A stretch of DNA of 39,046 nt from Halobacterium sp. KA-4 (GTDB lineage Archaea; Halobacteriota; Halobacteria; Halobacteriales; Halobacteriaceae). The notes below the pieces were generated by a model. That model did no database searches. It was not told the DNA's origin and was given only the letters and a program-made list of their open reading frames with translations. Shown here in pieces: positions 32,002-39,046 of the stretch (its first letter is position 1; each line of letters begins with the position of its first letter). The DNA lies in assembly GCF_021028995.1 (NCBI RefSeq), contig NZ_JAJJZG010000024.1:1-39046 (forward strand). The letters are read 5' to 3'. The translations under genes and the position numbers were made by a program.

Positions 32002-32558
32002 AAGTCCAGTTCCATCTCGCGTTCGGCACCGCCGCCGACCGCCTCGAACCCGACCGACCGGTAGAGATTCAGTGCGACGCGGTTCGTCCGGTCGACAGTC
32101 AGCCAGACGCCCTCGACGCCGTGCGCGCTCCCGTAGCCCAGCAGCGTCCGGAGAAGCCGGGAACCGGTCCCAGCGAGTTGGTAGCCGGGCGCGACGAAGA
32201 TGGCTAGTTCCGCCGTCGACTCGTCGATAGGGACGAGCGACGCGTGGCCGACCGGCGTCCCCTCGTGGTACGCGGCGACGTCCCAGCCGTCCGCGAGCAG
32301 CGTCTCGAGCCAGTCACGTCGGCGGCGTTCGTCGATCGGTGGAATCCGCTGTGCGCGGCTCTCGGCACCGAAGTCGTCGTACATCGCCGCCAGTGCGTCG
32401 AAGTCGTCGGCGTCGGCCGTGCGAATAGAGATACGTCGGGCCTCGTCGTCGCGGAACTCCACGGGCGGGACGGGGAACCGGTCGTCGGACTGCGGGGGTT
32501 GCTTGGTCCCGATGCGTCCCGTGGGGGCGTCGGCCGCTTGCGTAGTGTTCGATGGCAT
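31998..32558 (-). CDS. GNAT-family N-acetyltransferase
   Basis: The 186-residue protein has the GNAT fold after a 40-residue acidic, disordered-looking lead. Motif A is VAPGYQLAGTGSRLLRTLL, in which Q-x-x-G-x-G binds the acetyl-CoA pyrophosphate. Motif B follows in VDRTNRVALNLYRSVGFEAVG, the usual N-x-x-A-x-x-L-Y-x-x-x-G-F ending. The substrate cannot be inferred. The gene stands alone on the minus strand and its start faces the aminotransferase gene across 206 bases. Confidence 0.88.
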   Translation of the reverse strand: MPSNTTQAADAPTGRIGTKQPPQSDDRFPVPPVEFRDDEARRISIRTADADDFDALAAMYDDFGAESRAQRIPPIDERRRRDWLETLLADGWDVAAYHEGTPVGHASLVPIDESTAELAIFVAPGYQLAGTGSRLLRTLLGYGSAHGVEGVWLTVDRTNRVALNLYRSVGFEAVGGGAEREMELDF

Positions 32559-32764
32559 AGTGGGGTGCTCGCGACGGTGGTTCGGGCGGCGCTTTGCGTC
32601 TCCGTCACCTTCGAGTACATCGGCTACCCCCGGAAAAGCGGGGTACGGTTCCAGATTTCTGGGAAATGTAGGACAGCGACACTACGGCCCACACCGGCCA
32701 GTGTCGACTGTATCAAAACACACATCCCGCGTTGCTGTGAAGGAGTCGCTATTCAGCCGCTCCC

Positions 32765-33877
32765 ATGACTGAAAAACGCGAGTACACCGGCGACTACGAC
32801 GACAAGACGCTGTACATTCCGGGGCCGACGGAAGTCCGCGACGAGGTGCTGGAAGCCATGTGCGAGCCGATGTTCGGCCACCGCATGGACCAGATGACGG
32901 ACCTCTACACGACCATTGTCGAGGACACGAAGACGTTCCTCGACACTGACAACGAGGTCATCATCCTCACTGCGTCGGGGACGGAGTTCTGGGAGGCCTC
33001 GACGCTGAACCTCGTCGACGAGAACATTCTCGTGCCGACCTGTGGGAGTTTCAGCGAGCGCCACGCGAACGTCGCCGAGCGACTCGGGAAGGACGTCGAC
33101 CGCCTCGAGTACGACTGGGGGGAGGCCATCAAGCCCGGCGACATCCGGGACGCGCTCGAGTCCAGCGACAAGCACTACGACGTCGTCGCCACCGTGATGA
33201 ACGAGAGTTCCACGGGCGTCCGCAACCCCATCGAGGAAATCGGCGACATCGTCGCCGACTACCCGGACACGTACTTCGTCGTGGACGCTGTCTCCGCGCT
33301 CGGCGGCGACTACGTCGACATCGACGAACACAACATCGACGTTATCTTCGCGTCCACGCAGAAGGCATTCGCGATGCCGCCGGGGCTGGCGGTCTGCGTC
33401 GTCAGCGACGACGCCTACGACCGCGAACTGGAGAAGGATTCGGCGTCGTGGTACGGGGGCTTCCAGCGTTCGCTGGACTACTACGACCGGAAGGGCCAGA
33501 CGCACTCGACGCCCGCGATTCCCATCATGCTCGCGTACCGCAAGCAGATGAAGCACATGCTCCAGGAGGGCCACCTCGCGCGCGACCGGCGTCACCAGGA
33601 GATGGCCGAGTACACCCGCGAGTGGGCGCACGAGCACTTTGACGTCTTCCCCGAGGAGGGCTACGAGTCACAGACCGTGAGCTGCATCGAGAACACGCAG
33701 GACCTGGACATCGCGGCGGTCATCGACGAGGTCTCCGAGGAGTACGACATGGCGTTCTCGAACGGCTACGGGTCGACGCTCGGCGGGAAGACGTTCCGTA
33801 TCGGGCACATGGGCGAGCACACCGTCGAGAGCATCGAAGCGCTGACCGACGCTATCGAAGACGTCGCTGGCCTCTAG
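32765..33877 (+). CDS. Class V aminotransferase (alanine/serine-glyoxylate type)
   Basis: The 370-residue PLP enzyme has K200 in ASTQKAFAMPPG as the Schiff-base lysine and D174 in FVVDAVSALGG against the PLP nitrogen. The opening IPGPTEV is typical of alanine-glyoxylate and serine-glyoxylate aminotransferases. The 206-base region before it holds a hairpin (about 32623-32647, TACCCC/GGGGTA) and an AT-rich stretch, which may carry the promoter. A glyoxylate or serine role is the family default; a phosphonate-type transaminase is a less likely alternative. Confidence 0.87.
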   Translation: MTEKREYTGDYDDKTLYIPGPTEVRDEVLEAMCEPMFGHRMDQMTDLYTTIVEDTKTFLDTDNEVIILTASGTEFWEASTLNLVDENILVPTCGSFSERHANVAERLGKDVDRLEYDWGEAIKPGDIRDALESSDKHYDVVATVMNESSTGVRNPIEEIGDIVADYPDTYFVVDAVSALGGDYVDIDEHNIDVIFASTQKAFAMPPGLAVCVVSDDAYDRELEKDSASWYGGFQRSLDYYDRKGQTHSTPAIPIMLAYRKQMKHMLQEGHLARDRRHQEMAEYTREWAHEHFDVFPEEGYESQTVSCIENTQDLDIAAVIDEVSEEYDMAFSNGYGSTLGGKTFRIGHMGEHTVESIEALTDAIEDVAGL

Positions 33878-33924
33878 GCTGCTGTCGTCGCTTTCAGTCG
33901 ATTTTCTGGTTGGGTAGAAAGACT

Positions 33925-33943
33925 CGCTCCTGTGCGAGGAGCG
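33925..33943. terminator. Hairpin between convergent genes
   Basis: Arms 33925-33931 (CGCTCCT) and 33937-33943 (AGGAGCG) pair perfectly over seven bases with a five-base loop. It sits between the stop of the aminotransferase gene and the stop of the convergent small zinc protein gene, right after an AT-rich stretch (gattttctggttgg). A bidirectional terminator is likely by position. Confidence 0.5.
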
Positions 33944-33944
33944 G

Positions 33945-34115
33945 TCAGTCCGCGTCGATAGGTTCGAATTCGTCGTTTCCGCAGTCACACGTGCCGTCAG
34001 TCCCGATGGGCCGGTAGCCGTCGCCGGCTTGCTGTGCGGGGTACGTGCTGCTACAGTCCGTACAACCAACGATAACGTCAGGTGAACCACCTGTGTCACT
34101 GCCGTCGTCTGCCAT
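33945..34115 (-). CDS. Small acidic zinc-ribbon protein
   Basis: The 56-residue protein has CTDC near residue 17 and CDCG near residue 41, enough for one zinc site in a rubredoxin-like ribbon. The rest is Asp/Gly-rich. A longer frame upstream to 34178 runs through its promoter; the ATG at the complement of 34113-34115 fits the clear TATA-like gtatata at 34164-34170. It has no recognised family. It follows the HTH_10 regulator gene on the same strand by 111 bases. Confidence 0.65.
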   Translation of the reverse strand: MADDGSDTGGSPDVIVGCTDCSSTYPAQQAGDGYRPIGTDGTCDCGNDEFEPIDAD

Positions 34116-34226
34116 CGTCGCTACCCGGTACGCAGACGACTCGCGTCGAAGAGGGATGGCCGAGTATATACAACCCATTCAAATACCATCGCCACTCCGC
34201 TGTTCGTGCTGTGACCCTCGGTCACA

Positions 34227-34904
34227 CTACCGGTGAGGAGTCCGCTCGCCCTCCGTCGAATCTGGCGCGTCGAAGACGTCGCCGACGAGGTTGCCGTGGC
34301 CGCGGCGCAGTCGCTTCGAGAGCGCCTGCTGGCTGATGTCGAGTTCATCTGCGACTTCGTCCATCGTTGCCTCCGGTGGGACTTCGTAGAATCCCGCGTC
34401 GAGGGCGGCGACCAGTGCCTCACGCTGCTTCTCAGTGACGCCGAATCGGTCGGGCGCGCCCGCCTCACCCGAGCGGTACACGCGCTGGACCTCGTAGTTC
34501 ACGTCGTGGCGCTCGCAGTACGTCGAGAACGCGGGCAGTTGGTCCGGGTCCTCGAACCGGATGCGGAGCTCCCAGCCACCGCGTTGGCCGGTCGCGGAGA
34601 CGAGTGTCCCACCCGTCTCGACGACCGCGTTCGCTACCGACTCGACCCTGCCCGGCCACTCGGCGCGGTAGAGCGCTTCTGCCTCGTGGGTGTCTAGGCG
34701 AGTCGCCTCGTCGATTGTCGGGTCGTCCGTGACCGCCGACTCGAAGGCGTCGAGGTCGCCGTGCACCCAGAAGTACGGCGTGAGCCGGCCATCCGGGTGC
34801 GCGACGACGCGCTCGATTTCCACCACGGTCTCGGGGGCAGCCGCGAGCGTCTCGGCCATCGCGACGGAGTTGGCCGGCACCGCGACTTCCGCGACGACAC
34901 TCAT
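34227..34904 (-). CDS. HTH_10 transcription regulator (bacterio-opsin-activator type)
   Basis: The 225-residue protein has an N-terminal ligand-like domain of about 150 residues and a C-terminal HTH_10 DNA-binding domain. The latter runs from FGVTEKQREALVAALDAGFY through DEVADELDISQQALSKRLRR, both signatures of this haloarchaeal family. It is divergent from the acetyl-CoA synthetase gene across 100 bases that hold the acs TATA box, so control of acs and of itself is plausible. The start is MSVVAEVAV; an extension of 66 codons overlaps acs and lacks family features. Confidence 0.85.
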   Translation of the reverse strand: MSVVAEVAVPANSVAMAETLAAAPETVVEIERVVAHPDGRLTPYFWVHGDLDAFESAVTDDPTIDEATRLDTHEAEALYRAEWPGRVESVANAVVETGGTLVSATGQRGGWELRIRFEDPDQLPAFSTYCERHDVNYEVQRVYRSGEAGAPDRFGVTEKQREALVAALDAGFYEVPPEATMDEVADELDISQQALSKRLRRGHGNLVGDVFDAPDSTEGERTPHR

Positions 34905-34973
34905 ACGCGCCTTCGGACCCCCGGCGTAGTAAGTTTGCAGGCCGCTTCTCGCGGAGTTGCTGGAGGGAGAACG

Positions 34974-34979
34974 TTTATT
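34974..34979 (+). promoter_or_regulatory. TATA box of acetyl-CoA synthetase gene
   Basis: TTTATT is centred about 28 bases before the ATG at 35005, the spacing of leaderless haloarchaeal genes. It stands out in GC-rich sequence. A purine-rich GGAGGGAGAA directly upstream could be the BRE or part of an operator for the divergent HTH_10 regulator. Confidence 0.55.
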
Positions 34980-35004
34980 CGCACTAGGCCGTAGGTTCCA
35001 ATCG

Positions 35005-36960
35005 ATGCCGGGCGATGAGTCGTGGCACATTGGGGGCGCCCGTGAGTCCGTGGAGCCACCGGCGTCGTTCGTCGACCAAGCGAACGTTACCGACCCCGAC
35101 ATTCGCGAGCAGTTCGAACGCGAGTGGCCGGCGTGCTGGGCGCGCGCCGCCGACCTTCTCGACTGGAACGACGACTACGACGCCGTGCTCGGTGGAGACG
35201 GCCCACCGTTCCGTTGGTTCGATGGCGGGACCCTGAATGCCAGTTACAACTGCATCGACCGCCACCTCGACGACCGGAAGAACCAGGTCGCGTTGACGTG
35301 GGAGGGTCGCCTCGGCGAGTCCCGGTCGTACTCGTATCTCGACCTCTACCGGGAGGTCAACGAGTTCGCAGCCGCACTCCGCGAATTGGGTGTCGAGGAG
35401 GAGGACGTCGTCACGCTGTACATGCCCGTCGTCCCCGAACTCCCCATCGCGATGCTGGCGTGTGCACGCATCGGCGCGCCGCACTCGGTCGTCTTTGCTG
35501 GCTTCTCCGCGGACGCGCTCGCGATGCGCATGGACGACGCCAACTCGGAGTATCTGGTGACCTGCGACGGCTACTATCGACGTGGTGCACCGGTCCACCA
35601 GAAGAACAAGGCCGACAACGCCGCCATCGCGCTCGACGACGGCATCGAAGCGACCGTCGTCGTCGACCGGCTCGGGGACGACACGCCACTGGCCGACGAT
35701 GAGTACGATTACGGCGACCTCGTCACCGAACACCGCGGCGAGACTGTCGACCCCGTACCCCGCGACGCGACCGACCAGCTGTTCCTCATCTACACGTCCG
35801 GGACCACAGGCGAACCCACCGGCGTTCGCCACACGACGGGCGGCTATCTCGCGCACGCGGCGTGGACGAGCCACGCCGTTCTGGACATTCGGCCCGAGGA
35901 CACGCACTGGTGTTCGGCGGACATCGGCTGGATTACCGGGCACTCCTACACCGTCTACGGGCCACTGGCGCTCGGGTCAACGACGATGCTCTACGAGGGG
36001 ACACCCGACCACCCCGAGAAGGACCGCGTCTGGGAGCTCATCGAGCGCAACGCGGTCGACGTCTTCTACACCGCGCCGACCGCTATTCGCGCGTTCATGA
36101 AGTGGGGCGAACAACACCCGGACAGCCACGACCTCTCCAGCCTCCGCCTTTTGGGGACGGTCGGCGAACCCATCAATCCGCGCGCGTGGAAATGGTACCA
36201 CGAACACATCGGGAACGGCGAGTGCCCGGTGGTGGACACGTGGTGGCAGACCGAGACTGGCGGCATGATGGTCACCACACTCCCGGGAATCGACGAGATG
36301 AAGCCGGGCTCGGCGGGCCTCCCGCTCCCCGGTATCGACGCAAAGGTCGTCGACGGCAACGGCGAACCCGTCGAGCCGGGCGACACCGGCTACCTCGTCG
36401 TCACGAGCCCATGGCCGGGGATGCCGCTGTCGATGGTCGAGAACGACAGTTGGTTCACGGACCAAGCGCCCGTCTTCCCGGACCTCTCCAACCACGACTG
36501 GGCGTACTTCACGGAGGACGGCGCAACCGTCGACGAGGACGGCTACATCACGTTGCTCGGGCGCGTGGACGACGTTATCAACGTCTCCGGCCACCGTTTC
36601 GGGACGATGGAAATCGAATCCGCCATCGCCGACGTCGAGGGTGTCGCCGAAGCCGCCGTCGTCAGCGGTCCCCACGACCTCAAGGGGCAGGCCGTTTACG
36701 CGTACGTCAGCGCCGCCGAGGACACCGACGAGGACGCGCTCCGGGAGCGCATCGCCGACGCCGTCGACGCTGCCATCGGCCCCATCGCCGTCCCGGACGT
36801 GGTCGTGTTCACACCCGAACTCCCGAAGACGCGCTCCGGGAAGGTGATGCGCCGCCTCCTCGAAGACATCGCCAACGACGACGATCTCGGTGACACCAGT
36901 GCGCTCCGCAACCCCGAGGTCGTCGGCGAATTGGAGTCGGCGCTCGGCGAGCGCGACTGA
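35005..36960 (+). CDS. acs: Acetyl-CoA synthetase, AMP-forming
   Basis: The enzyme activates acetate to acetyl-CoA through acetyl-AMP. The 651-residue length is normal. The nucleotide loop reads YTSGTTGEPTGV, where most members have SGSTGKPKG, so two lysines are missing from the loop. The adenylate motif WWQTETGG, the hinge region VDDVINVSGHRFGT and the C-terminal catalytic lysine in LPKTRSGKVMRR (about 613) are intact. A related acyl-CoA substrate such as propionate cannot be excluded. The start at 35005 fits the TATA box. HTH_10-type regulator genes lie on both sides. Confidence 0.92.
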   Translation: MPGDESWHIGGARESVEPPASFVDQANVTDPDIREQFEREWPACWARAADLLDWNDDYDAVLGGDGPPFRWFDGGTLNASYNCIDRHLDDRKNQVALTWEGRLGESRSYSYLDLYREVNEFAAALRELGVEEEDVVTLYMPVVPELPIAMLACARIGAPHSVVFAGFSADALAMRMDDANSEYLVTCDGYYRRGAPVHQKNKADNAAIALDDGIEATVVVDRLGDDTPLADDEYDYGDLVTEHRGETVDPVPRDATDQLFLIYTSGTTGEPTGVRHTTGGYLAHAAWTSHAVLDIRPEDTHWCSADIGWITGHSYTVYGPLALGSTTMLYEGTPDHPEKDRVWELIERNAVDVFYTAPTAIRAFMKWGEQHPDSHDLSSLRLLGTVGEPINPRAWKWYHEHIGNGECPVVDTWWQTETGGMMVTTLPGIDEMKPGSAGLPLPGIDAKVVDGNGEPVEPGDTGYLVVTSPWPGMPLSMVENDSWFTDQAPVFPDLSNHDWAYFTEDGATVDEDGYITLLGRVDDVINVSGHRFGTMEIESAIADVEGVAEAAVVSGPHDLKGQAVYAYVSAAEDTDEDALRERIADAVDAAIGPIAVPDVVVFTPELPKTRSGKVMRRLLEDIANDDDLGDTSALRNPEVVGELESALGERD

Positions 36961-37089
36961 CCAGCGTTTCGTCTTTCAAAGATAACTCGAAACCCTTCCC
37001 GTGGGAATATACGCGATAGTTGGCTATTGCGATGTTCTCGGTTGCTCCTCGAAAGATTCTTACTTCGCGTCTGTGATAGTCCACGAAAC

Positions 37090-38889
37090 ATGAGCGAGGG
37101 TGTCGCGGCGGCGCTGTCCGAGGCGTCCTACGAGCGGCTCCGCCGAGCCACGGAGACCCACCGCGAGGAACTCGTCATCCGGCTCGCCGGTGAAGCCGGG
37201 CTCCGACCCGCCGAAATCGCTCGCGTCCGGCCCGTAGACGTCACGACACACGACCACGCCGACGTCGCTCACAACTTCCTCAGCGTCCGCGACGAGGAGG
37301 GTGAGGTCGTTCGCGAGGCCTACCTGCCCGCAGATGTCGAACACGACCTCCGCCAGTACGCCCGCACGGTCGGTGTCGACGCCGAGGAACGCGTGGTATC
37401 GGTGTCGCCGCGGCGCGTCCAGATGCTCATCGCCGACGTCGGCGACCGCGCGGCCGACCGCACCGATGACGACGCGCTCCGGGACGTCTCCTCGCGGACG
37501 CTCCGCCGGTTCTTCGCCCGCCAGCTCCTCGACGAGGGGGTCGACCCGCGTGCAGTGGCGGCCGTCGGCGGCTGGGAGCGCCTCGCCAGCCTCGACCCGT
37601 TCGTCGACGACGTCGACCGCGGCGACGTCGCCGCAGCGTTCGCTGGCACCGACTTCGCGCCCGCGCGCCAGCCCGCTGAAGCCCCCGCAGAGCCGGACTT
37701 GCACTTCGACGCCGCGTTCGACCGCGTGCGTGCCGTCGGAGACGCCCTCGCCGAGACGTCCACGCGGGACGGCGTCGAGCAGCGAACCTGCGAGGCGCTC
37801 GTCAGGGGTGACACCTACGAGTTCGCGTGGATTGCGCGGTACAGCGGCGGGACACTACACGCCGCGACGCACGCAGGAGCGGCCGACGCGATGGTCGGCG
37901 TGGCCGCTGACGACGGTGCTATCGCGGATACCCTCACTTCCGGGGAGGTACGGGTCACGAACAACGTCCATGATGACGCGGGGTTCGCCGACTGGCGCGC
38001 GCACGCTAACGAGGCCGGGTTCGGCGCTGCCGCTACGGTGCCCGTCGACGACGGCGATACGACCTACGGCGTGCTCGGTGTTGGCGTCGACGGGACCATC
38101 AGCGACCGAGAACGCGATCTGCTCGCGGACCTCGGCCAGCGGGTCGGACGCACCGTTACGGTCGTCCAGCAGCGCCAACTCCTGTTGGCGGATACGGTGC
38201 TCGAATTGGCGTTCGAGACGACCGGCGACGAGTCGTTTTTCGCCGCTGCGGCCGCCAAACACGGCTGTACGTTCGAGTTGGACGGCGTCGTCCCTGGCGA
38301 GGAGGGCGCGCTCCTGTACTTCGTGCGGCTCTCGGGCGCGTCCGCGGAGACAGTACTGTCGTGGGCGGCCGACCAGCCAGCGGTCGCGGGCGGTCGCCTC
38401 GTCCGGGATTACGGTGACGAGTCGCTGCTCGAACTCGCTGTCACGGGCGCGGATATTGCGAAAACGCTGACTGACCGCGGCGCGTCGGTCCGGGAGGTGA
38501 CGGCGACGCCCGCCGAGCAGCGCGTCGTCGTCGACGTCACAACGGACACGGACGTCCGGTCGCTGGTTGCGGCCGTCACTGACGTGTTCCCCGACACGGA
38601 ACTCGTCTCGAAACGCGAGCGCGACCGTCCTGACGAGACCTCTGCGGCGTTCCGCGCGTCCCTGCACGAGTCGCTGACGGACAAACAGGCGTCCGTGCTG
38701 CGCGCGGCCTACCACGCAGGCTACTTCGAGTGGCCGCGTGGCAGTACCGCCGAGGAACTCGCGGACGCCATCGGCATCACGTCCCCTACGCTCCACAACC
38801 ACCTGCGGCGCGCCCAGCAGAAGCTCCTCACGGCGTTCTTCGCGGAGGACGACGTCGGACGCGGCGGCGTCGAGTGGCCCGACGACTGA
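37090..38889 (+). CDS. Recombinase-like + GAF + BAT + HTH_10 regulator
   Basis: The 599-residue protein has four parts. Residues 15-185 look like the catalytic domain of a tyrosine recombinase: EAGLRPAEIARVRPVDV (R39 in the place of the first catalytic arginine) and SSRTLRRFFARQLLDEG (R139 kept). The catalytic histidine is R136 and no tyrosine lies after GGWERLASLDPF, so it should not recombine DNA. A GAF-like sensor follows (about 205-365), then a BAT-type domain (about 380-520). HTH_10 closes the protein, with TDKQASVLRAAYHAGYFEWP and TAEELADAIGITSPTLHNHL. The start is MSEGVAAAL. It follows acs by 129 bases. The insertion sequence lies 31 bases after the stop. Confidence 0.8.
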   Translation: MSEGVAAALSEASYERLRRATETHREELVIRLAGEAGLRPAEIARVRPVDVTTHDHADVAHNFLSVRDEEGEVVREAYLPADVEHDLRQYARTVGVDAEERVVSVSPRRVQMLIADVGDRAADRTDDDALRDVSSRTLRRFFARQLLDEGVDPRAVAAVGGWERLASLDPFVDDVDRGDVAAAFAGTDFAPARQPAEAPAEPDLHFDAAFDRVRAVGDALAETSTRDGVEQRTCEALVRGDTYEFAWIARYSGGTLHAATHAGAADAMVGVAADDGAIADTLTSGEVRVTNNVHDDAGFADWRAHANEAGFGAAATVPVDDGDTTYGVLGVGVDGTISDRERDLLADLGQRVGRTVTVVQQRQLLLADTVLELAFETTGDESFFAAAAAKHGCTFELDGVVPGEEGALLYFVRLSGASAETVLSWAADQPAVAGGRLVRDYGDESLLELAVTGADIAKTLTDRGASVREVTATPAEQRVVVDVTTDTDVRSLVAAVTDVFPDTELVSKRERDRPDETSAAFRASLHESLTDKQASVLRAAYHAGYFEWPRGSTAEELADAIGITSPTLHNHLRRAQQKLLTAFFAEDDVGRGGVEWPDD

Positions 38890-38919
38890 CTTGCGTCGCC
38901 ACGTTGCTAACTATTTAGT

Positions 38920-39046
38920 GAGGGTGTCATAGAACGAGTAACACACCAAAGAGCAGGGTGAACGCTGAGGTGGGATGAGTTCAGCGACCCTGCAAGATGA
39001 TCCTTCGGTAGAGTCCTTCTTCAATGTCGCGGAGACGGAGACGCTA
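38920..39046 (+). mobile_element. Insertion sequence 5' end (right copy, partial)
   Basis: The exact inverted copy of bases 1-127, entered from the other flank. The terminus GAGGGTGTCATAG starts 31 bases after the regulator's stop codon, so no gene is broken here, although the 3' end of that transcript may be. The element's transposase would be read rightward, out of the window. Confidence 0.85.
38975..39046 (+). CDS. Transposase N-terminus (partial, runs off window)
   Basis: Twenty-four codons from the ATG at 38975 to the end of the window, identical to the minus-strand fragment at 1-72. The frame is still open at the edge. Family not assigned from so short a piece. Confidence 0.7.
   Translation, partial: MSSATLQDDPSVESFFNVAETETL

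Noticed and set aside
1-39046. Composite transposon flanked by inverted IS copies
   Set aside because: The enclosed genes are mostly housekeeping, the two ends are identical for exactly 127 bases and both point outward, which fits contig breaks at a repeated IS better.
1-39046. CRISPR array or cas genes
   Set aside because: No regularly spaced direct repeats were seen and no Cas protein was recognised; TnpB is the only RNA-guided nuclease candidate.

Overview
The window reads as haloarchaeal DNA (class Halobacteria). It is GC-rich, its proteins are strongly acidic, start codons often lie about 25-30 bases behind TATA-like boxes with no Shine-Dalgarno site, and several families are typical of the group: HTH_10/bacterio-opsin-activator regulators, PGF-CTERM surface proteins, a four-gene succinate dehydrogenase operon and a lone tnpB of IS1341 type. 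The genus cannot be fixed from the sequence alone. The window looks like one assembled contig. Its first and last 127 bases are perfect reverse complements of each other and both are the 5' end of the same insertion sequence, including the first 24 codons of its transposase.

Layout. 1-635: IS end, which cuts a ZIP-family metal transporter. 737-3486: surE, a 348-base gap holding four hairpins, thiI and a coupled small gene. 3487-9331: a cysteine synthase, an ABC-2 exporter pair, a small thioredoxin and a long thioredoxin-like DUF255/YyaL protein. 9462-11509: purD, a ferritin-like protein and a tiny XapX membrane protein. 11565-15026: the sdhCDBA operon. 15149-17543: an AstE-like deacylase, divergent from a fusion of a RimK-type ATP-grasp ligase with a RimB-type retropepsin-like domain. 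17629-19744: a MOT1-like molybdate/sulfate permease, an AlkA-type glycosylase and a small membrane protein. 19899-21866: a 3-hydroxyacyl-CoA dehydrogenase/enoyl-CoA hydratase fusion.

21867-24105 is the accessory island: a TnpB element whose right-end hairpin starts directly after the stop codon of the upstream gene, then a NUMOD3/HNH endonuclease, ending at an intact tRNA-Glu(UUC). The second half returns to chromosomal genes: a membrane 'sensor' protein, a HAD hydrolase coupled to a class II aldolase, a zinc ribbon, an RNA-ligase-like protein that lacks its catalytic lysine, a large TPR-like protein, a short unrecognised protein behind a 454-base gap with a tRNA-like fold and a small ORF, a DGC zinc protein, a PGF-CTERM surface protein with a coupled membrane partner, a GNAT acetyltransferase, a class V aminotransferase, another zinc ribbon and an acetyl-CoA synthetase gene bracketed by two HTH_10 regulators. 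The second regulator is a degenerate tyrosine-recombinase domain fused to GAF, BAT and HTH_10 domains.

How the genes fit together. sdhCDBA, the acyl-CoA fusion protein and acetyl-CoA synthetase all serve aerobic use of acetate or acyl-CoA. Genes are packed tightly: ATGA/TGATG start-stop overlaps couple thiI, the ABC pair, HAD-aldolase and the PGF-CTERM pair, and several convergent pairs share or abut their stop codons. The points most worth following up are the recombinase-derived regulator, the RimK-RimB fusion beside an AstE-like enzyme, the ligase-like protein without its lysine, the intact TnpB with its predicted guide RNA, and the tRNA-like fold.
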